Assembly: GCA_002179805.1 (NCBI GenBank)
Contig: NAVB01000627.1
Coordinates: 1 to 64,000 of the forward strand
Source: Acanthamoeba lenticulata
Taxonomy: Eukaryota > Discosea > Longamoebia > Acanthamoebidae
Length of the DNA stretch: 64,000 nucleotides
Reading direction: 5' to 3'
Part shown: in pieces, positions 19,705-29,320 of the stretch
Position numbering within the stretch: the first letter of the stretch is position 1
How the letters are laid out: the number at the start of each line of letters is the position of its first letter
Translations under genes and position numbers: made by a program
The notes under the pieces: generated by a model
Database searches by the model: none
What the model saw: the letters and a program-made list of their open reading frames with translations, nothing else
Told to the model about the DNA's origin: nothing

Positions 19705-21189
19705 TCATGAGCTCGCCTCCTTCTCGCCCTCGGCCTCGGGCTCAGACTTCTTGGCATCCTCAGCATCGTCGTTGTCTCCGTCCTCGCGGTAGTTCTCGGT
19801 CTTCATGTCGTTGAGGCCGAGCTCCTCGTTCTGGTCCCAGGTGCGGTCATAGTGCTCGATGGTCATGTTGGGGTCGTCGTCGGGCGCGTAGACGTTCTGG
19901 AGGTAGCTGTTGGCCACGGGGTCGTCGAGGATGAGCGTGAACGGCCGGCGGAAGGCGAGGAGGTCGTCGAGGCCTTCGATGAGCTCCCGCATGCGGCTAG
20001 CGCTGGCGGCCGAGTCGCCCCTTAGGAACGGGTTGTCGCGGAGGTCGTCGCGGATGGTGGTGAGGAGACCCTCGATGGTGCTGAACTTGCCGCCAAGGGT
20101 GCCCGGGACGAGGCCCAGCTCGAGCTCGGGGATCTCGAGGCCGGCCGTCTCCGACTTGAGGACGTCGCGGTTGAGATCGTCGGCCGAGGTGAGGTGGAGG
20201 GTGACGCGGCAGCCCTGCGGGGCGATGGCGCCGCCCGACTTGACTTCGTTGGACTTGTAGCCGCAGGCCTCGCACATAAAGGCCATGATGATGACGTCCT
20301 TGAAGTGCGGGATGTGGGCCACGCACATGCGCGTCTCGCCACGCTTGCCGCACAGACCGCACGTCTCCGGGAACTTCATCACCTCCTCGAGGTGGTCCCC
20401 GGCGGCCTCCTCGGCGCGCTTGGCCAGCGCCTCGGCGTCGGCACCCGACAACAGGCCACCGCCACCCACCTTCTTGGCGCTCTGGGCCTTGGCGGCAGCA
20501 TCTTCGTCTTCGTCGTCATCTTCGCCAAACGCTTGCGTAATGCCAAGTGCGCGGTTCTGCTCACGATTGCGCTCGTAGTGGGTGATGGTGAGGTTGGGAT
20601 CGGCGGCCGGGGCAGACGGATTCTCGACAAAGGAATTGCCAGCCGTATCGTCGATGATGAAGGTGAACTTGGTCTCGCCTTCGCGGAGCGCGTCGAGCTT
20701 GGCGATGAAGGCGTCGATCTGAGCGGCAACCTCAGGAGCTGCAGCGCGTCGCTCCTCCTGGCCCTGGCGTAGGCCGTCGGCGGACTGCACGAGGAAGCCC
20801 TCGATGGTGTTAAGTGTGCCCTTCTGCGTCGATGGCGGAATCTCGAAATCTAATTCGGGGATGTAAATGCTGGCAGAGTCCGACTTTACGACTTGGCGGT
20901 TGAGGTCGTTCTTGTCGGTGACGACGAGCTTGTAGATGCAGCCCCGGTCTGCAATGGTGCCGCCAAATTGAATCTCGTTGTTGCGCCAGCCGCAGTGCTT
21001 GCAACGGAAAGACATGAGAATGATCTCCTTGAAGAAGGGGATTTTTGTGAGCAGAAGGTTGGTCACTCCGTTCTCATGACAGTTCATGCACAAACTCTCG
21101 ATGCGGGTGGGACCCTCATCGGCGCCAATGTCGGCGAAGATGGGGTCATTGGTGCTCGTGTTCTCAGTTTGTGTCTGCTGACCGTCCAT
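19705..21189 (-). CDS. ZPR1: ZPR1 zinc finger protein
   Basis: ZPR1 is an essential eukaryotic protein that binds eEF1A (recently described as its folding chaperone) and moves between cytoplasm and nucleolus after growth signals. A single exon of 494 codons shows the two-copy architecture: zinc finger 1 (CMNCHENG with CKHCGWRNNE), alpha/beta domain A, then zinc finger 2 (CGLCGKRGETRM with CEACGYKSNEV) and domain B (LHLTSADDLNRDVLKSETA, FTLILDDPVANSY). Each half ends with the ITHYERNREQN / IEHYDRTWDQNEELG block. The acidic tail is typical. The frame is open upstream of ATG 21189, but that stretch has no protein-like match, so MDGQQ is taken as the start. The gene lacks introns, unlike most neighbours. 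Confidence 0.96.
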   Translation of the reverse strand: MDGQQTQTENTSTNDPIFADIGADEGPTRIESLCMNCHENGVTNLLLTKIPFFKEIILMSFRCKHCGWRNNEIQFGGTIADRGCIYKLVVTDKNDLNRQVVKSDSASIYIPELDFEIPPSTQKGTLNTIEGFLVQSADGLRQGQEERRAAAPEVAAQIDAFIAKLDALREGETKFTFIIDDTAGNSFVENPSAPAADPNLTITHYERNREQNRALGITQAFGEDDDEDEDAAAKAQSAKKVGGGGLLSGADAEALAKRAEEAAGDHLEEVMKFPETCGLCGKRGETRMCVAHIPHFKDVIIMAFMCEACGYKSNEVKSGGAIAPQGCRVTLHLTSADDLNRDVLKSETAGLEIPELELGLVPGTLGGKFSTIEGLLTTIRDDLRDNPFLRGDSAASASRMRELIEGLDDLLAFRRPFTLILDDPVANSYLQNVYAPDDDPNMTIEHYDRTWDQNEELGLNDMKTENYREDGDNDDAEDAKKSEPEAEGEKEASS

Positions 21190-21947
21190 CTCGTCTTGTC
21201 TTCGTGTGTCGGTGTAGAACCGATGGCCCGCGATGAAGATGACAACGACCTGCGGCAAGGTTCGGGGAAAAAAACAGAAACTTAAGTTTTCCAAGTCACG
21301 GCACTTTGCAAGAAAAATAAAAGAAATTACGCGGCGAGGTCGAATTTCTGCACCAGATTCTTTCTGTGGTTGCGATTGGGCCCATTTTTCCGCGCTGTCA
21401 CGTGCCTTGACGTGTCCAAGTGCAGAAAAATGTTGTTGTGCCTTGGCCACAATTACGTTTCTTTTTCCATCTCGGCGAGCACAACACGCTCACTTAGGCA
21501 GACACTACTGCACTCTCGCGTTGCGACCGCCCTCGCCTACGCACACAATACCCGTTTTCTCAAGCTTTCTCCACGCCCCAAGCCGGGCTCGTTAGCGCAG
21601 CTGATTTATAGGGGCTGCTAATTCGAAGAATAACTGCTCCCCATTGCCCAGAAACTGAGGCACTCCGAGCTACTCGCTTTTATCCTCTTCTCCCTCGTCT
21701 GCCTTGGCTTGACCTGGGTCCGCACCAGCGGGTTGCAAAAAACCACGACGTACGTTGTTCCCCAGAACTGGTCTTCATTTTCGATCTTTTCCTCTGTCTT
21801 CCTCTGCGCACTGCGCTCTCGTTGTTTATGCGATACGCAGTTTGGTGGTTACTCGACGTCGTCTGATCACATGCGAAAACATTATTCGCTAATTCCCATT
21901 CTTCATGGGTAATGAACTGTGGTCGCGTCGTGTAGTGAAGGAGATTT
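21190..21947. other. Divergent spacer between ZPR1 and the PP2C gene
   Basis: About 760 bases with no supported gene. It probably holds both promoters and part of the PP2C 5' leader. A short stretch at 21594-21612 resembles a tRNA A-box region, but no matching B box, anticodon arm or acceptor stem follows. Confidence 0.5.
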
Positions 21948-23858
21948 ATGTTCTTGGCGAAAACTGCAAAACAAACCTACGATACGATCGCCCAACTCGC
22001 CCACCTCGCCAACGGCCAAAACCAAAACACCGCCCTTCTTTCTTCCCCAGCCGATCTCGATCTGATCGGCCCATCCGCGTCCAAACACGGAAATCCATCC
22101 CATCTTCACTCCTCCGTTTCCTCCACCGCCACCGAAACCAGCGTTGAAACCGCGTCTCCACAGCCGCAGCTGAAGATGAGCAGAAACAGCACAAACAACG
22201 GCAAAAGGCACAAAAACCACGCTGGCCACAAAGCCAGCAAACATCGTAAAAATAATAAGGGCAGCAAAGCCAATAACAGCCACAACAACAACAACAACGC
22301 TCATCAAAAGCAGCGGCGGCCGCGCATCAACAGAGCCATCTCGAGCCGCGCTGAGTGGTATGCGGTGGCCGCCATGCAGGGGCGCCGCCCCCACATGGAG
22401 GACACCTGCAACGTCCTCACGCCCGACCCCACCGGGCCCACGGGCGGCGACCTTCTCTCCCTCTTTGGCGTCTTTGATGGTCACGGCGGCAAGGCACGTG
22501 CCCATTCCTCCTTATTTTATTTGAACGTTCGTTTGAGCTTAATTGTGCTAATTATGCCTTTTATTTGTTGAGCAGAAGGTGGCGCAGTTCCTGAAGGAGC
22601 ACTTGCTCGAGGCCATCGTCGAGGCCTACGGCCGGGAGCGCGAAGAGGACGGAGACGACCCGGACCTGCAGCGCACGCCCACCGAACGGCTGCAGGCCAT
22701 CCTCCCGCGCACCTTCCTGCAGGTCGACCAGCGCTGCATGGAGGACGACCGCCTCTCGGGCAGCACGGCCGTCGTGGCCATCGTCACCGACTCGGACATC
22801 GTCGTGGCCAACGTGGGCGACTCGCGCGGCATCATCTACCGCACGACCGCCGACGGCGCCAGCTCGTCCTTGGCCCTGTCCTCGTCGTCCTCGTCGTTGT
22901 CGTCGTCGGGCGACTCTCGCGGCAGCGACAGCGGCGACGAGCTCTCGACCAACGACTTCACCGACGACGAGGCCGAGACCGACGGCGACACCGACACGGA
23001 GACCGATACGGACGAGGACTTGACCGACGATGAAGAATCGGCCAAGAAGGACGTCAAGTCGACGAACGGGGAGAAGAAGAAGAAGCGGAGATACAGGAAG
23101 AAGCCCGAAGAGGGCCCCGTGGGCAAGATCGGCTGGTGGCAGGCGCTGTCGGTCGATCACAAGCCCAACCGGCCGGACGAGCGCGAGCGCGTGGAGCGCT
23201 GCGGCGGCCGCGTGACCAAGCGGCCCAACGACGTGTGGCGCTTCCAGAGCGTGCTCGCCGTCTCGCGCGCCTTTGGGGACCACGGCCTCAAGGCTGGGCC
23301 CGGCGGGCGCGGCCTCACGGCCCTCCCCGAGATCCGCGTCATCCCGCGCCAGGACAACGACCTCTTCTTTGTGTTGGCTAGGTACACCATCTCCTTTCTC
23401 ATCATCTTCTTTCATGACGTTTGTTGTCAAGACGCTGACGACTCACCCCAACTCGCGCACAGTGACGGCTTATGGGACGTCTACACCAACGAGCAGGCCG
23501 CGCGGGTCGGCCGCAATGCTCTCCTCCAGGGTGGCTCGTCCAAGAACACGGCCCAGCAGGTGCGTTCTTCATTCTCTTCGTCGTCTTCTTCTTCTTCTTC
23601 ACCATCAACAACAAGATCTGATTCCTTGTGTGCGAGCAGGTGGCCGACGCGCTGGCGCACGGGGCCTACAACAAGGACTCGCTTGACAACATTACGGCGC
23701 TCGTCGTGCTGCTCGAGGGGCTCGCCGCCAACAGCAACAGCGGCAGCTCGGGCGACTCCTCGTCGGAGGAGGACGGGGGCGACGGGGAAGGCAGCAACAA
23801 CCTGTCGGCGCCCAACTCGCCGCCGCTCTCGGCCCGCTCGCGCCACAGCGAGCTCTGA
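21948..23858 (+). CDS. PP2C/PPM-family serine/threonine phosphatase with large acidic insertion
   Basis: This is a metal-dependent phosphatase. Motifs in order: RRPHMEDTCN, FGVFDGHGGK (metal-binding DG), GSTAVVAIV, IVVANVGDSRG, ERCGGRV, LAVSRAFGDHGLK, VLASDGLWDVYTNEQA (metal-binding D), DSLDNITALVVLL. An insertion of roughly 100 residues, first Ser-rich, then Asp/Glu/Thr-rich, then Lys-rich, splits the domain between GDSRG and the DHKPNRPDE block. The N-terminus is Asn/His/Lys-rich. The first intron, after FDGHGGK, needs a GC donor at 22494-22495 (AAG|GCACGT) to meet KVAQFLKEHL in frame. The start is uncertain between Met 21948 and the in-frame Met at 22176. The substrate is unknown. Confidence 0.9.
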
Positions 23859-24047
23859 GCCCCGCCTTCAACCTGAGTGCCTGCCGTTGTTTTGCCCACC
23901 CATCACGTGATTGTCTATTACTTGTAAATAGCAAAATAATAATCACTCCATTTTGCACTGTAAAAACGTCTTTTTTTATCTTGCGTAAATATTTTTAAAA
24001 ATTTAAATTCCTTTTTGCAGAATAGTTTAGAGAAGAACAAAGAGAAC

Positions 24048-25160
24048 ATGGAAGGGGCAGAGGCAGCAGCAGGAGCGGTGCGGTGTGAGGTGTGCGTCGA
24101 CAGTGTGGCTTCTGCCGTAGCGGCTGAAGCGGGCGGCGCGTCGCGCGTGGAGCTGTGCTCGGCTCTGTTCGAGGGCGGCCTCACCCCCTCCCTCGGCCTC
24201 CTCCGGTGCGTTCACAGCTCCTGCTGGTTGTCAGCAAGAGGCCACCTGTTGAGCGCCACTGTTGCAACGCGCACGTCCCTCACCAGGCAGGTGAAGAAGG
24301 CCGTTAAGCTCGACGTGTACGTGATGGTGCGCCCGCGAGGCGGCGACTTCTGCTACAGCGAAGAAGAGTTCGAGGTTATGAAGGCAGACGTTGAGGTGCG
24401 CTGTTTTGTCCTGCTATCCCTGTCCACCTCGCACACCTTGTTTGTCACTGACCCGACTCCTCAGATCTTCAAGGCTGAGGGCGTCGCGGGGCTCGTGTTT
24501 GGGCTGCTCCGCCCGGACGGCAGCGTCGACCTGGAGCGCACGAACGCACTCGTGCAGCTGGCCCGTCCGCTCAAGGCATCGCCAGATCAATCACCCCGCG
24601 TGACCTCTGAAGTATGCTGACCCGCTCGCTTCTCATGGCGCAGGTGACCTTCCACCGGGCGTTCGATATGGCGAAGGACCTGCCGCAGGCCCTGGAAGAC
24701 ATTGTCTCGTTGGGTTCGTCGACGCGTCTTCTTCTATGATTTCCTTCGCCACTAATCGACTTTCATAATAAGGGATCGAGCGCATCCTCACGTCTGGCGG
24801 TGACGCGACGTGCCTGGAGGGACTCGACGTGCTCGCTGCGCTCGTGCGCCAGGCCGGGGACCGCATCATCATCGTGCCCGGCGGCGGCATCACCGAGCGC
24901 AACATCGCCCGCATCCTCGCGTACGCTTCTCAACCGTGTCATCAGGTTCTTGAGCAAATCTAACGGCTCTTGGTCATGATGGAAGTGGGAGCAAGGCGCG
25001 CGAGTTCCACGTCTCGGGCCGCAGCTCGAAGGACTCATCGATGGTCTATCGCAACGGCAACTGCTTCATGGGCGGTGTCCTCCGGCCACCCGAGTTCACG
25101 GTCTCCGTCGTCGACATGAATCGCGTCTGCGGCTTCCTCCAGCGCGCTCATCACCCCTAG
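24048..25160 (+). CDS. CUTC: CutC copper homeostasis family protein
   Basis: This is a TIM-barrel protein widely called CutC; animal CUTC binds Cu(I), though its exact role is debated. About six exons give a protein of family size: [35 protein letters not shown] (hallmark), [46 protein letters not shown] (hallmark), [28 protein letters not shown] and EFHVSGRSS. The C-terminus ends in the family-like [10 protein letters not shown] block. The Met at 24048 starts seven residues before the first conserved Glu. Confidence 0.95.
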
Positions 25161-25224
25161 TGTGCTTCGGCCCAAGTGAGGAAATGAGAAAAATAGTCCT
25201 TTTTGTGGTTGACACCCGAGAAAG

Positions 25225-25915
25225 ATGGAGCAGCCGACAGCCCCTCTCGTGTTGGAGCATGACTATGAGAAGAAGATGGACCACCGCGCTCTGCTCACTG
25301 AGTACCTCGCGGCCCTTCCCGAAGACTCGACTTATCCCGAGGTACAGCTGGCAACAACTTTCCGCTATGAACACTTTGCGACACTGTTCCTCACTCCACC
25401 CTCCCGCAGCGCGTCTTCTTTTTCCACGCTCACTCGTACTTCGACCACACCAACGAAGCCCACGTCCAAGCAGCGCGAGGGTTCAGGTTTTATGCATGTT
25501 TTTTTTAAAATTATAATCATTTTGGTCAATTTATTTTTTGAAATCTATATATTTGGGTTTTAAAATCAGGGAGCAGGTGAAGGAGTGCTTCAAGGACACC
25601 GACGACGTCGAGGTGCACACGCTGTACCCGCGCCCGGTCGGGCCCCACCCGCTGGGCAACTTCGAGACGCTCTTCACCCGCCGCGCCTTCGCCCGCTTCG
25701 TCCCGTGGCTCATGTGGAACCGGCCCGCCGAGATCGAGTCCATCCTCGTGCACCCGATCTCGCCCGTGCAGGTGCCCGACCACACCACGCGCGCGCTGTG
25801 GCTCGGCCGCCAGCAGACGGGCCTCAACGTCGACCTCCTCAAGCGCGCCGACGAGGCCACTCGCGCCTTCGACCAGCCCGAGGTCGATGCCATTCTCTCC
25901 GTCGCCGCCCATTGA
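25225..25915 (+). CDS. DOPA 4,5-dioxygenase-like protein
   Basis: Three exons (25225-25341, 25410-25486, 25570-25915) give 179 residues. The family (fungal and plant-pigment DOPA 4,5-dioxygenase, and many uncharacterised bacterial members) is recognised by FFHAHSYFDHTNEAHVQAA with its conserved histidines, YPRPVGPHPLGNFETLF, and the closing ILVHPIS. True DOPA dioxygenases make betalamic acid or melanin-related products through a non-haem iron centre. In an amoeba the substrate is unknown, so a general aromatic or unknown role is safer. The second intron is one of the extremely AT-rich class. Confidence 0.85.
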
Positions 25916-26000
25916 CCCCCGTTCCTCCTCTTCCTCCACTCGGCCTGATGACGACTGTTCTCCAAATCATTTGCGAAAGAGAAAAAATTATTAAAAAAAA

Positions 26001-27764
26001 TCACATGGCACGTTCCATCTGGGCAAGTCGTCGGTTGACCACACTGATGGTCTGCTCCACTTGCGTGGCCTCCACCTGTGCGTGTTTGTGTTCTGATCAG
26101 CAAGTGTGTCTCTAAACAAATTATAATGGATGTTTTTTGTTTTTTTTTTAAAAATAAAAAATCGAATAAAATAGCAAACAAAACGTACAAGAGTGAAATC
26201 GGTGCTGAAGGTGGAAAGGTAGTAGATGCTGATGCCCTCTTTGGCTAAGATGTCGGCAAGGAGACTCACCACGCCCATCTCCGCTGTTGTCATGAATAAC
26301 AGCAATAACATCAAGTCAGAACGTAGTGCTATCAAACCGGTTCTATCGAGTGGCAAGCAAGGAGGACGCACTGAAGCCGAGGGAGCCAAAGTCGACTTGG
26401 ATGGACTTCCACTTGGAGGAATGGACGGTGAGGGCGCCCGCCGGGAAGTCGGCCATGAGCTCGTCATCGAGAATGAGCGACAGCTCGTCTCCCGACACCG
26501 TGAACGAGAAGAACGGCGTTTTGCTGCAAAGTAGATCAAAGCAAACAAATATAAATGAATTAATTAATAAAAATAATCAAACGTCATCATAATGGATGAT
26601 CATCAGTGCGAGGTCGTGCGGTGTGTGTGTGTACCTGAGGAAGGCCTTCAGGAGCTGATGCGTGTAGCTCGGGATGCTCTGCTCACAAAAACTCAGAACA
26701 CAAATCAAACGAAGATCGAGGTCGACGTTGAGCACGTACGGAAGTGGACATGTAGGCGAGGGAGAGGTGCTTGGGAAGCGGTGAGAGGAGCATCTGCGAG
26801 GACACCGAAGCGGGTGGTGAGAGCGGTTGGCCGCCCTCGCGGGAGTGAGCCGACGGGCGGGCCTTTGGCGGCAGAGCGCCGGCGTTGAAGTCGGCCAGCG
26901 TCCGCTTGAGCAGCGTCAACGCCCGGTCCAGCTTCTTCTCGTCCACCTGCAAAGCCCCAAGAACGGTGAGCGCTGCGCAGAAAGGCCAGGGTGTGGTCTT
27001 GAGGGGAGTACAAGGAGCAAGTCTGTATTGAAGGTACTGAAGTAGATGACGTTGATGCCCTCCTGCGTGATGCCACCCGACAGGAGGCTCACGTAGCCCG
27101 TCATGTCTTTCCACACAAGTATGAGTTACGTACAGGAAGGGAAAAAGAATGGATTGAGGAAAGTACTGATTGCATGGGCGCCTTCGTAAACTTGAATGGC
27201 ACGAAGACGGTCAGGCGAGAGCACCAGCGTGTCGGATGGGAAAGCAGACACGGTGTCCTCGTCCACAATAAGAGAGATTTCTTCCTCCGTGACCGTGTAG
27301 GAGAAGAAGGTACCCGCTCTGCACGGCACCAGTGTTAATTTGTGTAGAGGCAATTGGAAAAGAGATTAAGGGAGATTGAGGTCATTAAAGGAAGGAACAT
27401 GCCGCTCCGAGGAGTAAAAGGCTCGTTGAAGAAGAATCTTGAGGCAGATGTCGGATTCATCCCGCGGTATGCTCGCCAGGCGCAACCGTTGCGGCAGCGT
27501 GGAGATGGATTCAGGTGAAAGAAGAGAGGGGCACGATCCGCTTAGTGAGGGTGATGAGGGCGCAGACGTAGTTGATGTTGAAGAATCGGTGGGCATGAAG
27601 ACACCAGACCAAGATGGAGCAGAGGCGGCCTGTGCTGCTGGTCGCCAATCAAAGAGAGACGAGAAAGAGGAGGCAACATTATTGAGTGTTGGTGCGGCAG
27701 CAGTTGAAGTGGCTGACGGCCCTCCGCGCGGCTTTGGTATCTCCATGCCTTTAGATCTGCACAC
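26001..27764 (-). CDS. CASTOR/GATS-like protein (ACT-domain arginine sensor family)
   Basis: Animal CASTOR1 is a cytosolic arginine sensor that holds back GATOR2 and so mTORC1. The reverse strand shows the family's duplicated ACT layout. Repeat 1: LRLASIPRDESDICLKILLQ, AGTFFSYTVTEEEISLIVDE, MTGYVSLLSGGITQEGINVI then YFSTFNTDLLLV. Repeat 2: TPFFSFTVSGDELSLILDD, MGVVSLLADILAKEGISI then YYLSTFSTDF. The last exon ends RRLAQMERAM. Human CASTOR1 has matching FFSLTETPEDYTIIVDE and STYQTDFILV blocks in the same order. The first core intron needs a GC donor at 27402-27401. The long Ser/Pro-rich N-terminus before LPQRLRLASI is open but unconserved, so the true start may be downstream of 27764 (for example Met 27596). 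Confidence 0.8.
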
Positions 27765-27876
27765 TGGCCTCTCGTGCGCGGAGCGTGGTGATACAGGTGG
27801 CTATTGTTTCCCAAATTACAACGAAAAAGAAATGAGGGCTGGTGTTTGTGAAAGGAGCGTGGCGGCGCAGGCTCGC

Positions 27877-29050
27877 TCAGTGTGGACGAAGCAACTTTGG
27901 GCGGAAGTCCGCGCGCTCCTGCTCTCGTCGCAGGCGTATTCGCTTGCAGCGCGTCAGGAGCTCGGCCAGGATGGCCCGCATGCGGATGAGCCCGACCAGC
28001 GTCTCTGGGTGCTTCAGCGCAAAGGCCTTGAACTCGGCGGCGCTGATTCGCCCGTCCTTGTCTGCATCGGCCTCCATCAAGAACCTGTCCGGCATCGCGA
28101 TCACACTTGAGCCTTCCATGCATGAACAACAAAAGGCCATTGCATCGATCATTGTGGATGGCTGCGCACTTCTGCGTGATCTGGCCCTGAAGCTCTCGAG
28201 GTGTGAGCTCAACAAGATCGTCATCGCGCACCTCGTAGGTCTCCACTTCTGTCGAGGCGAGATACTTGTTCATGGAGTCCGTCAGGCGGGACATGTTCCG
28301 CACCAGCAGGTCGGTGGCCTCACGGTACTCGGCGGGCGTCTACCAAGGCCACCCAACAATTAGACACCGCAACGGCAAGCATACGAAGGTAACATGTGGA
28401 CGTGCCAGGTAGCCGTCATTGTCCCTGTCATATACCCGAAAGCAGACTGACCAACGAGCACAAGTGCACGAGTTTAGCCATGAGGTCGTGCAGAAACGAC
28501 GCACGCACGATCATTAGGGTCCATACAGTCGATCTTCTCCTCCTGTGAGCTGTCGTCAGAGAGTAAGTAGAGCGTAGTCACCAGCCTGAGGTTGGGAAGG
28601 TGGAAGAAGATGCTCAGTAACGCATATCGCCAAGGCACAAAGAAGTTGCTGGCATGCGTACTCAGAGAAGTCAATCTCGCCGTCACCGTCGTGGTCCAGC
28701 GCTCTGCCCGGCACACAAGCACGTCGCAGGCGAGGTCAACCACCATGTTAAAGCAGAAGAAAGTGTAGACGCACCGGCCCAACAGGAAAGCAGTGTCCTC
28801 GTCCAACCGAAACTTGAGGGCAAGGCTAGCGCTAGTGAGTTTGAAGCGCGAGCCGTGTTGCGTCTGTGTCATAACCTCGTCGAAGGTCTTCTCCAGGTCT
28901 TTGATCATCTCCTTGGCAACTGTATATATATGACACAGCAGGCAACGCCCAAGCAGTGAGCAAGCCAGCAAAAAATATGCACGCACGCGTGCAAAAGGTA
29001 GAGCACGTACAGCCAGTCTTCTTTGCCAGTTTGGACGACTCGCTCCCCAT
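27877..29050 (-). CDS. EF-hand calcium-binding protein with N-myristoylation-type start
   Basis: A multi-exon protein starts MGSESSKLAKKTG; Gly2 with Ser6 fits an N-myristoylation signal like those of calcineurin B and neuronal calcium sensors. Three 12-residue calcium loops are readable: DHDGDGEIDFSD (position 12 is Asp), DRDNDGYLTPAE and DADKDGRISAAE. Helical spacers include RNMSRLTDSMNKYLASTEV and the end RTRCK/RIRLRREQERADF. I could not assign it to calcineurin B, NCS or another branch. The last exon stops at 27879-27877. It is likely a membrane-tethered calcium sensor. Confidence 0.8.
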
Positions 29051-29320
29051 GTTGTGGGCTGTCTCTTCTCGTTTTAGGGTCCCCACTAAAAGAAGCCCGA
29101 CCATAGGAATTGTTTGAATTCCAAGCATACCAACTAAATGGTCTACAAAGTCGATCTCTGCTGCTCCCGCCACAACTGATACACATTGTGCACTCCTTAC
29201 GACGCGCTTTATCGCTAAGAAGCGGGTCTCAAGCTTGGTGGCCCTTGCTTTATCGCATTTCTGATTAGGTGGGAATCGAAAGAATTCGACTGGTGTGGAT
29301 ACACACACAAGTAGCGCGAG

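Noticed and set aside
21590..21645. tRNA-like stretch (A-box-like TAGCGCAGCTGA)
   Set aside because: No B box of the GGTTCGAAT type, no anticodon arm and no pairing acceptor stem could be found; at most a chance match or a decayed fragment.
27456..27596. Second reverse frame (RFFNINYVCALITLTKR) over the CASTOR-like N-terminus
   Set aside because: It looks ACT-like by eye but ends in a stop before the conserved LRLASI block and cannot be joined to it in phase. The overlapping Ser/Pro frame runs directly into the conserved block.
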